Source: Lonicera japonica
Taxonomy: Eukaryota > Streptophyta > Magnoliopsida > Dipsacales > Caprifoliaceae
NCBI GenBank assembly: GCA_021464415.1
Contig: JAKCWG010000245.1
Location: forward strand, 53,854-117,853
Reading direction: 5' to 3'
DNA length: 64,000 nt
The position numbers and the translations under genes were made by a program. Positions 47,227 to 57,872 of the stretch are shown here, piece by piece (within the stretch, counting starts at the first letter, position 1; every line of letters starts with the position of its first letter). Under the pieces are notes generated by a model that worked only from the letters and a program-made list of their open reading frames with translations, made no database searches and was not told where the DNA came from.

Positions 47227-49989
47227 TAGGGGTGTAAATGGATCTGATACATACCGGATACTAAACTAGCCATTATTTGTATCCCTTTTTAAATTTTCTA
47301 TCCAAATTCTTATCCATATCCCTTCGGATAGTATATTAAACTATTCTTATCCTTATCCCATCAAATATTTCGAATTTGGATAATATTCTTATATATTTTT
47401 CTATATATAGCTCAATTTTAAAAATATATTTGAGTACATAAACTTTCAATTAAAATGACACATTATACAAGGTGTAACTCAAGAAGTATAACGAAACATT
47501 GCAAAAAGTTTTTAAATAATTACTAACATTTTATATCAAACTTTTAACTCAAATAATGAATTTCTTTTATTTCTTTTGTATGATCCAATAAGATTTACAT
47601 TAAAATTATAAGATAACCACACAGATGAAGATGACAAATCAACGTTGAAAATCATTATGATTTCTGGAAATGGGGTAAAAGGTCTTGTGTAACAATATTT
47701 TTCACAAAATATCAGGCGAAAAATATTTTTTGAAAATAAGGGCCTAATTTTTATTATTTTTCTAAAATAAGGGCCTAATTTTTATTATTTTTCTAAAATA
47801 AGGGCCTATTTATTAATTTTGTTTTAAAATGAGGGTTTTAACCAAAATTGCATTTTGAGCAAAACTTTGCTTTGTACAAAATTGTGTTTTGTGCAAACTT
47901 AACTTTGAAATCCAAATCATTTAATGCAAATTTGTTTTGCTTGAGGTTTTTATATTTTTTAACAAATATATTCTTATGCTTCACTCATAAAACTCTAAAA
48001 CAACGTCAAATAAACCCAAATACATAATAATGTTTTAGAAAACAACGAGTATAAACTTAACTTTGTAAAATAAATATTATCATATGTATTTTATTAATAA
48101 ATGAACTTTAAATATGCAATTTGTTGAAATTATTCTAAAGTATTATCAATTAAAATACTTATTTATAATGATATGCTAAAAAAACATGTAGTGCAAACTT
48201 AATTATGTACGACTCCATAAAAAAAATACAATTTAAAAATTTATTGCAAAGTTAACTTTGTTAGAGTGATATACTAAAAGCCATTATTTTATTATTATTG
48301 GTTTTGATATATAGACTCGGTTTTGCTATTTTAATGAGAATCTTTATGGGCAATTGGTGCATTATATTATTTATTTAAATATTATGCATCTGTGTGTCTT
48401 TTATTCCATATAGTAGATGAGTTGGTGTGTAGAGTATAGCTTATACACAGAGGATCATATCATCGGTTCTTATGGAATATAAGTTCATTGGTTCACGGTC
48501 TTAAATGGAATTAAACAACCATCAATAGGATTGTAGCACAAGTTTTAGTAGTTTATCTTGACTACAGAAAATGGTACAGTTTTAACTCGTTGTGCTAGTA
48601 CACTTTGTGTGTATTGAACATGACCAATTTGGGTTAATTGTTTTTATACTGACTATATAAAACAATTTAAAATCTCATGATTATTATGATTACTTATGCT
48701 CTTAATCTTGATAATTAATAGATATATATATGTAGTGTTTGTTGTTTTGACTCATTAAAAGTGAGATTCATTTATGGATCAATAATCTTCGTGAATTGGA
48801 TGGCGACACTATATGTATGATGAATATTAATTATTGACGAAATCTACGTCCCGGTATAGGGATTGATGATAACCCCTTGAGAAGCTTATAAGTTTTGATC
48901 ATGTCAAACCTTGCAGGTGGATTATGTTAATCCGACATGTCAAATAAGTTAAGTGGTACACTCAAGGATTAAGAAGTCATTTAAATATAATTGTCAGTAA
49001 TTTAATTTTAAATGACGGTTATCTGAAATCTTAACGTGGGGAGAATAATAAGTATTTAATAACAAGGAGCTTGAAATATAATTTTGAGATAAGGACAGGA
49101 GTGCAATTATAATTCTTTAGTGGTGTGAATTATAATTTATGGAATGAATCAATTCTTAGTCGAATTAGGATTCCTGTTTTCCATAGTAAGCCCAAACACT
49201 TATTTCTCCTGAGGGTCCCTATCGTAGTCTTACATATATGCCAGCCTTGCCTCTTCTCTCGACACAATAATTCTCACGAATTTAGGATTTGTGCCGTAGA
49301 GAGTAGTGAATGAGATCTTAGTGATATCGCAGCCCATACTCGGTACAGGATTGCACGGCGAAAGGAATACGATAGAAGATCTTGAGGTTCTATCGAGCCC
49401 GTGTTCTCGATTCGTCTCCACCAACCCCTGATCGTGCTGAGATGAGATCAAACCAGAGAGATCTCGCAGGTAAAATCTGATTCCGCACTAGGGTTTTACA
49501 TAAAAATTTTGTTCGGCCTATACGCAATATCAAACGATTCTGGAACTAAGTTTCCATCAAACTTTGCGCTCCTTTTCGAGTTTGGTCAAATATAGGCCCT
49601 TGATTTACAAAAATATTATTCGTTGGTTTTTTTGTAGATAATCTCTTTAAAATAAACCTTGTTTTTCAATATCCCATTACAATTTTAAATTTGTTATGGT
49701 CTCCAACCAATCATGCTAACAAATCACATATGTTGTAAACAACATTTCTCTTTTTTTTTGTTGTTGTGGTAAATTGGTCTAGTTTGTGCACACTAAATTA
49801 ATTTTTGATTGATTTTTTTATTGAAATGGGGAGAGAAATATATAATATATACTAAATTATCGCGAATACAAATATCCGCTAAATCGGATATCCGCAAATA
49901 TGGATAAATCAACCTCGGATAAATATTCACAAAAAACATATTCGAATTCGGATGGGATTCAGATTTTCGAATATCCATTTACACCGCTA
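47227..49989. mobile_element. Non-autonomous hAT element with perfect 8-bp target duplication
   Basis: The ends TAGGGGTGTAAATGGAT and, reversed, TAGCGGTGTAAATGGAT form 17-bp terminal inverted repeats with one mismatch. They are flanked by ATAACAAG at 47219-47226 and 49990-49997. The undisturbed target is visible in unit C near 34050. The 8-bp duplication and GGGTGTAAA-type end fit the hAT superfamily. Subterminal GGATA/TATCC words abound. No transposase is visible. The middle (about 48259-49560) has a less AT-rich composition and may be a nested element; I could not define its ends. Confidence 0.85.
47736..47811. repeat. 31-bp tandem repeat, about 2.5 copies
   Basis: ATAAGGGCCTAATTTTTATT plus ATTTTTCTAAA repeats at 47736-47766 and 47767-47797, with a partial third copy. 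Inside the hAT element. Confidence 0.9.
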
Positions 49990-50449
49990 ATAACAAGTAA
50001 AGGTCAAGTAAAGTGGTTCTATTAACAATAGTACATACAATACATAATGCGAGCGCCGCTTCATATATCTCACTCGTAGTTTCAAGTATTGAAAAAATTA
50101 GCGAGTATATAATTTTTGTATATACGTTTGGGAATATATGTATTAATAATGGATGGACTAGGGCGTTAGCCACATGTAAAATCAGAAACATAATAACATG
50201 CACTAAATTTATAAATTAAAATACCTCATCAATAATTAATTTTTTATTCTTTTACAGTAATTGTCACAGTATTACATTTAATAAAGGCACACTTTTTTTG
50301 TGGAAATAAATAAAACATTAATAATGACAAAAAGAAATAAACAAATAAAAAGGCACCCCGAAGAGTTTCATTTGACCCTCTTCTAATTTATTAAGTCACT
50401 AAACAAATTTATTAAATTGGTGTTCATTTTTGGTTACGGGTGTTCATTT

Positions 50450-50668
50450 CTAATGTGGTGGAGGACTATTGCATGGTTTACCACCCGATATTGGAGTTCC
50501 ACTGCACCCATTTCCAGGTGGGGGCATGGGACTCTTTTGCAAAGATTGCATCACCAGATTTTTTGTCTTCATTTCTGAACGGAGGATTCTAGTTGCTCCA
50601 TTGGGTTCAATGCTTAACAAAAGAACTAATGATATAATAATGACTAAAACAATGTTTAGAGATCTCAT
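50450..50668 (-). CDS. Small secreted cysteine-containing signalling peptide precursor, copy 4 (divergent)
   Basis: A 72-residue precursor with the same MRSLNIVLV start and signal sequence (ending near IEPNGA) as copies 1-3, but a changed C-terminus: PMPPPGNGCSGTPISGGKPC followed by NSPPPH. Both cysteines, their spacing, the PPPGN turn, the TP pair and the GG pair are kept, while the residues between vary (NRCTRTPNQGGMEC becomes NGCSGTPISGGKPC). Change concentrated in the presumed mature peptide with a constant signal sequence suggests a distinct ligand variant. No frameshift or stop. It sits in unit D without a COQ6 fragment. Confidence 0.75.
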   Translation of the reverse strand: MRSLNIVLVIIISLVLLLSIEPNGATRILRSEMKTKNLVMQSLQKSPMPPPGNGCSGTPISGGKPCNSPPPH

Positions 50669-50825
50669 AATTAATGACGATCTTGATTAATGTAGTGGTG
50701 GTGATGGTGGTGGTGGTTCGAGTATTTGGTAATTGAGACAAATGGAGTAAGGGTGGAAATTAAATTAATGTGAGAGGATATGAATGAAAGTGTGATGATG
50801 ATGGAATTAGGGTTGTGTAGAGGGG

Positions 50826-50903
50826 ATATTTATATGCACCAAGTTATAAAAATAAATGTAATAAAGAATTTTAATTTTTTTTTAATTTTTGAAGTATTTG
50901 ACC
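50826..50903 (-). promoter_or_regulatory. Promoter of peptide gene 4: TATA box and one W-box-like site
   Basis: TATA box (minus strand ATATAAATAT) at 50826-50835 and TTGACC at 50898-50903. The second site present in copies 1-3 reads CTGACT here (50931-50936) and is lost. A poly-T expansion lies between. Confidence 0.5.
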
Positions 50904-51539
50904 TGCTTAATTGAAGGGCTTTTTTTTTTTCTGACTTTTGGTGGGCTTAACTTGAAACTCAAGGAGTCATCTTCTTTTTTCTTTAATTTATTTACCATCT
51001 CCATAACGTTATTGATTATTTTTTTATAGAAATTTTGATCTCCTATGGAACTTAATTTTGTTTGCCAACTGAACAATTTGTTTCACCTAAACTTTTAAGA
51101 AAAGACAAATAAACTTGGACATGCGGAAAGATTGCTTAGTTTAAACTGTAGCCATGTATTTTGCAGACTAGAATGTGGGTGCATATGATAGATTGATTTT
51201 CTGAATTTAGTAATAATTTGAAGTAGACATAAATATTTGACATAAAAATTGACATATGAAATGTGACCATTATATATTGGTTTAAATAACTATGTCACAT
51301 TCTAACCGGTGAGTAATTGACACAATAATATGTTATTTTTTTTTATTTTAAATTTTTATATCCATATAAAATCACTCTTTAATTTAGTGTATATTGAAAT
51401 TTTCTATTCATTCCGTAGAATTGAATTCAATTCTTCCTCACCGTCTCTCGCCCATGAAACCTTATCAATCAAACTCGACCAACCCTCAAAATACTTGACA
51501 TTGAAACCAGCTTTTTTATTTTATTTTTTAATTTACACA

Positions 51540-51690
51540 AGGTGTACTCACACTGCACTAGACATGGGACTAATCCATACTCACACTACGGGGGACCCTG
51601 CCATTGGCCCAATGGTGTTTGAACTTGGGGGGAATCGAACATGGGATCTAATGGTGGATAAGCTACTACGTACACCAGGCCTATAGGTTA
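51540..51690 (-). mobile_element. SINE-like repeat with B-box-like motif
   Basis: The minus strand contains CATGTTCGATTCCCCCC, matching the B box of tRNA-type internal promoters (GWTCRANNC). The plus-strand words GGACTAATCCATACTCAC and GGGGAATCGAACATGGGAT recur in part at 8285-8380, 35675-35760 and 60427-60540. No clear A box or poly-A tail was found, so SINE identity is tentative. Confidence 0.4.
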
Positions 51691-52539
51691 GAAACTTTGT
51701 TAAACAAGATATGAAATTTGTAAGGAGAAAACATTAAATGTCTGTATTTATCCATTAACTAATATTGCTCCTAATTTAATCACTTGTGTTCGTCAAGTGT
51801 GAGGGTATGAATTATATCTTACGGACATATTATTTACATATATAAAAGATTAACATTTTGATCACTCTCTGTTTAGAATGAATTTTGAATAAGATAGTTA
51901 TAATATATATGTACCAATATTTTAACTAAAACATAATGATTGCATTAGAAAAATCAATGTTATAGATCAAATATCCCCTAAGAATTAATTTGCCAAGGTA
52001 TTTATGAAAAGACACACTTACTAAATCTATTTTGAAATCTCCATGTGTGTGCTTAGTACAAATAGAGCCTCGTAAATTTTATTTTTTTGTTTGAAGATGG
52101 AGTGGTGGGACGAGGAGCATATAAGAACAAAAAGATAAATAGATTTTATATTATTTTTCTAAAAAGGAACTGTTTCCTTTGCTACAAATAAGTGAATAAC
52201 TAAGAAACTCTTTCCGCTCCGGCTGAGACTCGAATCCAAGATCTCTTGAATCCAGTTGGGTGCCTTTACCCCTAGATTAATGCACTCACTCAATATGTGT
52301 ATGTATATGTTGAGAGATCGACTGATAGGGTATATGGATGTAGGCCGTAGCTCTTGACAATGAATTACATAAATTTAAATTTGTATGAACATGAGGATAA
52401 CAACCATTTAAGACAATTAAAATGTGTGAATTTATGGTTTGTTTTATTTGTTGTATTTTACTAGAATGCTTGTACGTGCAAGTTTGTCTAATAAACTATA
52501 TATTTGTGTTTTGTAAATAATATTTTAATACATGTAGTG
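51691..52539. other. Unit D private sequence with a tRNA-derived fragment
   Basis: Absent from units A-C at this place. No ORF. At 52210-52290 the minus strand reads TAGGGGTAAAGGCACCCAAC and then GGATTCGAGTCTC, a tRNA-like D-arm to T-arm order without a foldable acceptor, typical of a tRNA-derived SINE head. Confidence 0.4.
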
Positions 52540-52800
52540 CATCCAAAATACACGTTAAAATGACTCAAAGGTATATTCAATTGCTTATTAGTATTGCGGA
52601 TAAAGTGTTAGAAAATTACACAAGTTCCATGATCAAGAAGAAAATTTCAATTAAAAATAATTCAATCTTCCAACATCTAACTTAAAGAAAATGGCACAGA
52701 AAAGAATTCAAGTTAAACCCTACTAATCAAGAGTCAAAATAGCCCTTCAAGCAGGTCAGATACTTCAAAATAAAAATAAAAATAAATTAAAACAGTAGAT

Positions 52801-53496
52801 GACTTGGTTGCTTAGTTAGTTGCTCGATAACTAAGATTATCATTATGTGATCTCTAAGTATTGTATGTTTGTTTTATCTATTATTATATCACTTTTTGTT
52901 CAGTTCTTTTTAATAAAGCATTAAACAATCTAAGAAACAAATCAACATTAATAAAGAAACAAATCAACATGAACAAATAAATGGAACAAATGCTAAAATG
53001 GACTAAAAGTTTTCGTTTCACGAGATAAAATCTAGTAGTGAAATAACAAACTTGTCTCTATATTAACTAAAAACAAATCAACATTAAAACACCTAATTCT
53101 TATATGGGTTCCTGCGCCCTGTGCATTTCGAAATCCATCTTGGTCCACAACGGAACTCAACAAAACTCAACTTGGGCAGCCCCTCTACTCTCTAAAAATT
53201 CACAAAAAGTCCAGTAAGCCGTGCATTATATCACTAGCAACAGTGATACTAGTAGTGCACTATCCTGATGGGCTTTGTTTGTGGGCATGTTATTGTCGCT
53301 AAACTAACTCTTGCTTAACTCTCCACCCATGTCTCCATTTGATTTAACTTAATTAAGTTAGCGAAAACCTTCACTAAAAATAAACACTAATTTAATTAAT
53401 TTGTTTATTTACTGAAAAAATTAGAAGATGATCAGATTAACGTAACTCTTTTGGATGAGGTATTTTAATTTCAATGAGCGTGTCTTCATTAAGACT
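52801..53496. other. Intergenic sequence in unit D without recognised features
   Basis: No credible ORF and no match to the TIR element found at this position in units A and C. Short repeats of AACAAATCAACAT occur at 52936-52970. Confidence 0.4.
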
Positions 53497-53870
53497 TGTC
53501 AATGCCCATTTTGAGAGCTACAAGTTGTATTTGAACAAATTTATGAACTCGAAATGTTTACGTATGTATTAAGCTAGTTTGAACTGCTATTTGGCCTGAC
53601 TCCACACATTAAAAATAACAAGTGGTACATTGCGTAGGTTGTAAAGTTTTAGTTAATAATTAATATCTATTAAAAATAACAAGTGGTGCGTAGCGTAGGT
53701 TTAACTTTTCCAATCACAGGTTGACTAATTGGAAATCGTTTAAATTAATCCATAAATCCCATAATTCTTGGGATTGTATAGACATAAGCTCGATGATTGC
53801 ATAACATATATATAGAACATGATTTAAGTCCCTAAAATTCATTCCTTCTCTCTGTTAGCGCACGCAAGTG

Positions 53871-53872
<2 letters not shown>

Positions 53873-53918
<46 letters not shown>
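53873..53918. repeat. (GA)n microsatellite in the left LTR
   Basis: About 23 uninterrupted GA dinucleotides. The partner LTR has only GAGAGAGATAGATAGAGAGAG at the same place, so the run expanded after insertion. Confidence 0.95.
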
Positions 53919-53920
<2 letters not shown>

Positions 53921-54139
53921 ATTATAATATTTGATTATTGAATTGTGAACAATGAGAGCCCTTTATATAGGGTTGAGAGAGATACAAAATAAGGAAAGTT
54001 AATAAATGGGAATTACACAATTTATGCAAATACACAATATATGGTAATACGCAATATATGCTAACATCCCTTAGCAAACTTATGGTGGTAAATGAGAAAC
54101 CATCTTAAGTTTGGAAATAAGATTGTGAAATGGTCAGCT

Positions 54140-54420
54140 AGTGAATTTTGGTGAATAAATCTGCAGGCTGATCGCCAGAAGTAACAGACAGAAGGCAAAC
54201 AGTATTATGAGCAACATGCTAACGAACAAAATGGCAATCAATCTCAATGTGCTTTGTCCGTTCATGAAAAACATCATTGTGAGCAATCTAAATAGCACTT
54301 TGATTATCACAGCCAAGGATTGTTGGAAGATGTTGAGGAACTCCCATGTTTGAAAGTAGCCAACGGAGCCAGAAGAGTTCCTGAGTAGTGTCAGCGAGAG
54401 CATGATATTGTACTTATGTA
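54140..54420 (-). pseudogene. Copia RNase H fragment
   Basis: The minus strand reads ALADTTQELFWLRWLLSNMG, then LGCDNQSAI, HNDVFHERTKHIEIDCHFVR and TSGDQPADLFTKIH, with stops replacing Gln codons twice (after SAI and after HFVR). This is the C-terminal RNase H of Copia pol, next to the 3' LTR. Most of the reverse transcriptase that should precede it is missing. Confidence 0.85.
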
Positions 54421-54829
54421 CTAAATCGAGAGACCAATGACTGTTTCTTGCTACACTAGGATATGAGAGAGTCTCCCAAGAATATACAATACCATGTGGT
54501 TGAGAGATTAAACCATTACTCCATCCTCTATTTTGAATCAAACATAGCTATCAGATCTACACCTTTTGAATTAAACCTAGCCATCCTTTTTTTTTTATCT
54601 ACAGCCTGCCTGATCTTATTGACACCACCTATACCACATAAACCCACTGCTGAAATAATCGAAATCACAACCCAACTCACAAAATCCCACCGCTTGGAAC
54701 GCACAAAACCCACAACACAATTGAAATTAGAACTCCCTGCCTGAAACCCACAGAACCCAACCAAAACAATCAAACACACAACCCATACATCCAATCATAA
54801 ACACATAAACAACCAAATCATATATCATT

Positions 54830-57700
54830 CTGATTGTCTCTTCACGACGATCAACACCCCATTCAAAATAACCCCAAAAAAGAACTCATGTGCTTTCACT
54901 CGCCGCGAGTGTACTCCCGTCCAACCTCGTCACAACCCTCGCACCACACCCTCTCCAGCCACATCATCATCCACGTTAGCCTTAACGACATGTTTCACCG
55001 CCACGTCATGTCCCTGTCATCACACCCTTGACTGCCACGTCAGTGCTGACTTGTCCATGTCATCATTGAGTACCATGTAAACTGCCATATCATTAATCCA
55101 AGTCATCTCCATGTCATAGTTGACCTGTCCACATCAGCGTTGAAGCCACATAAGCCTTAGGCCAAATTTTGTTGTTAATTCCAATTTGATCCCATACTTT
55201 TTTCCAATTTTATATTTCGACCCCATACTTTTTTCCTTATTTCCAGTTTGACCCCAGACCTTTCTAATATTTTTATATTAACCCTAGAACTTTCCAATTA
55301 ATCCCAAATTAACCCTTAATCTTCCAAGTTACCTTCAAACTTAGCCCTTATAATTCCATATGAACCCCAAACCTTCCACCTATTCCAAAATTCTAAACAT
55401 GGATCAATTCGAAGTCACACGTCCTATTTCCATCATCCTTAATGGCCCAAACTACATCTATTGGGCTCAAGCCATAACTAGTTATCTCCAAGTTCGTCGA
55501 GTCTGGAGTAATTTTACAGGATAAATAATTATCATGGTTTAAAAGAAAGATGAATCTTACGAAGAATTTGCAGAGAAACATGACGACTGGATAGCGAAAA
55601 ATGGTGATATTATTATTTGGTATTGAAATACCTTGATCCCCACCATCAGTCAACAATTTGGGTGTTTTTTCACTGGAAAGGAAGTCTAGGACTTTCTAAA
55701 AACTAGATACACCACCAAGGACCTTGCTCACCAGTATTAACATCTGACCGCTCTACACGCCAAACATTAACACCCTGGACAAACTATTAATGAATTTCTA
55801 TCTGAGATACAAGTCTTATGGGATCAGTTGGCCTCTTCAGAACCTATCTGGGCATGTCCCACTGACGCTACCAAATTTGTTAGTTACAGGGACCAACAAC
55901 AAGTGATGACACTTCTTATGGCTCTTAATGATCGTTTTGAGCCTGTTCGGGCTTCTCCACTACATTACCATCGTCTGCCAACTCTCGATGATGCTATTAC
56001 CTCACTTTATTTTGAAGAAACATGTCTTGGTCCAAATACTAAGCATTATAATGAGGTGCTTGCCATCATTCATTCCAGCTCTGAAAATCCATTGAACAAT
56101 AAATTTGAGAAGTTATTAAACGAGTGTACATATTGCCATGAGACTACTCATACACTGATCTATCGTCCCAAATAGATTTGTAAGTTCTATTACAAGTGTG
56201 ATCCAAAACAATATGGTTTTGATTGTTACAAGAATCTTGCCAAACAATCTAATACCAAACTTGTCACTGCTTCTGCCACCACCCCATACCAATCGCCCAA
56301 TTCGACTTCATTTATCAGTAATAATGACCTTGCGAAAATGTGAAAACAAGTTTTATCTAACCCATGTAATGCAATATCTGTCACCTTAGGTAATTCTTGT
56401 TTGTATTTTGAGTATGGCTGCTGTAACCACATGACCTCTGATTTCACAATATTTCTCTCTAAAAAATTCTACCCCATATTCGTCCCCCATTAAAACTACT
56501 AATAGGTCCCAAATACAAGTAACTCACATCGGACCAGTATCCCCATCCAATTTATCTCTTCCATCTGCTTTTCACATACCTAAGTTGACTATAAATCATA
56601 TATCAGTTGGTCAGTTATGTGATCTAGGCCTAAATTTTATCTTTTCTTTTTCTGGTTGTCATGTACAGGATCCACAGACAAGGCAGGTTATTGGGATAGG
56701 CTGTAAGGTTGGTTGCACGTTCGAACTTGTTCACTTTCACACACCACCAGATCTCACCATCTCCAATCTCTCTGCATCTATTGCCTTCTCCACCTCATCT
56801 ATGGAATTTTGGCATTCTTAGTTTGGCCATTTGTCTATTGTTAGACTTACGTCTCTTATATCTGTTGGAAAATTAGGAACAATTAATTTTGAAAGAATTT
56901 CTTGTTTGCCTTGTCAACTTAGAAAACAACCTGCATTATCTTTTAATAAAAGTGATTTTATTTCATCTACACCTTTTGATCTTTATTCATTCTGACATTT
57001 GGATACTATTTCCTCATAACACCATGGGGGTATCCAAATACTTTGTTATTTTCGTAGATGATTACACTCGACTTACCTAGATATATCTCATGAAAACCCG
57101 TTCCAAGCTACCAAAAATAAATTATAACTTTGCTCAAATGATAAAAACTCAATTTTCTTGCCCAATTAAAACATTTTGTGTCTATAAAACCATGGAATAT
57201 AAAGAAACCAATTTTCTCAAGTTTTTGCACCAGTAAGGAACAATTTCTCAATACTCATGTCCTGGTATATCTCAACAAAATGGCCGTGTTGAACGCAAAC
57301 ATCGTCATATTCTAGACACTATTCGAACGCTTCTCATTTCTAATGGATGTCCCAAACGTTTTTTTTGGGGGGTGGAGCAGCTCTTACTGCTGTCTACACC
57401 ATTAATCGTCATCCTATTCCTGCCTTCCAAAATCAATACCTCTATGAAAGGCTATACGGTAATTCATCCAACTATAATCTTTTGAAAGTTTTTAGATGTG
57501 TTTGCTTTGTCTTATTCCAACCCCACGAACATTCGAAAATTGAACCTCGTTTTCATCTCTATTGTTTCTTCTAGTATGGGATAGAACATAAAAGTTACAA
57601 GTGTTGGGGTCCAATTTGAAAATGGCTTCGTGTGTCTCGTCATGTCATATTTTGGGAACACAAAATGTTCTCATCAATTTTTAAATTCCAGATCATTACC
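54830..57700 (+). pseudogene. Copia leader, gag and integrase in inverted orientation
   Basis: The leader (54830-55398) is rich in CACGTCA words and CCCCATACTTTTTTCC repeats. Gag starts at 55399 (MDQFEVTRPISIILNGPNYI) and continues to 56175 (TLLMALNDRFEPVRASPLHY, LPTLDDAITSLYFEE); a degraded knuckle follows. Pre-integrase and integrase run from about 56800 (EFWHS, GHLS) through FVDDYTRL near 57060, SQYSCPGISQQNGRVERKHR near 57260 and YTINRHPIPAFQNQYLYERL near 57400 to about 57700. Frames contain several stops, and the integrase passage carries small deletions. No RT on this strand. Confidence 0.8.
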
Positions 57701-57872
57701 GATACCTCTGATACCATGTTAACGAGAGAGATAGATAGAGAGAGGTAATGAGAGAAGCATTATAATATTCGATTAGGGTTGAAAGAGATACAAAATAAGG
57801 AAAGCTAATAAATGGGAATTACACAATTTATGGAAATACACAATATATGGTAATACATAATATATGCTAACA

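Larger units (their letters stand above)
46721..53600 (+). repeat. Duplication unit D (peptide gene without COQ6)
   Basis: Homologous pieces: 46735-47226 and 49990-50449 (as 33570-34508), the peptide gene and its upstream region (50450-51540), 52540-52800 (as 8370-8640) and 53497-53600 (as 9885-9990). It starts downstream of where a COQ6 fragment would lie; the LTR at 45927-46720 marks the break. The hAT element (47227-49989) and SINE-like repeats expand it. Divergence from units A-C is higher than among them. Confidence 0.75.
53853..57872 (-). mobile_element. Ty1/Copia element with inverted interior
   Basis: LTRs at 53853-54066 (214 bp, expanded by a GA run) and 57717-57872 (156 bp) share TAAATGGGAATTACACAATT and end GCTAACA. 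Flanks CTCTC and CTATC could be a 5-bp target duplication with one change. The initiator-Met primer site (complement of CTCTGATACCA, 57706-57716) marks the right LTR as the 5' LTR of a minus-strand element. RNase H at 54420-54140 is on the minus strand as expected, but leader, gag and integrase (about 54830-57700) are on the plus strand. Confidence 0.75.

Noticed and set aside
54528..54794. 88-codon minus-strand ORF with two hydrophobic segments (GFCGFQAGSSNFNCVVGFV...)
   Set aside because: It looks protein-like and could be a captured gene fragment, but I could not recognise it. It sits between the RNase H relic and the inverted Copia leader with no promoter or homologous copy in the window. 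Not called as a gene; a protein search would settle it.
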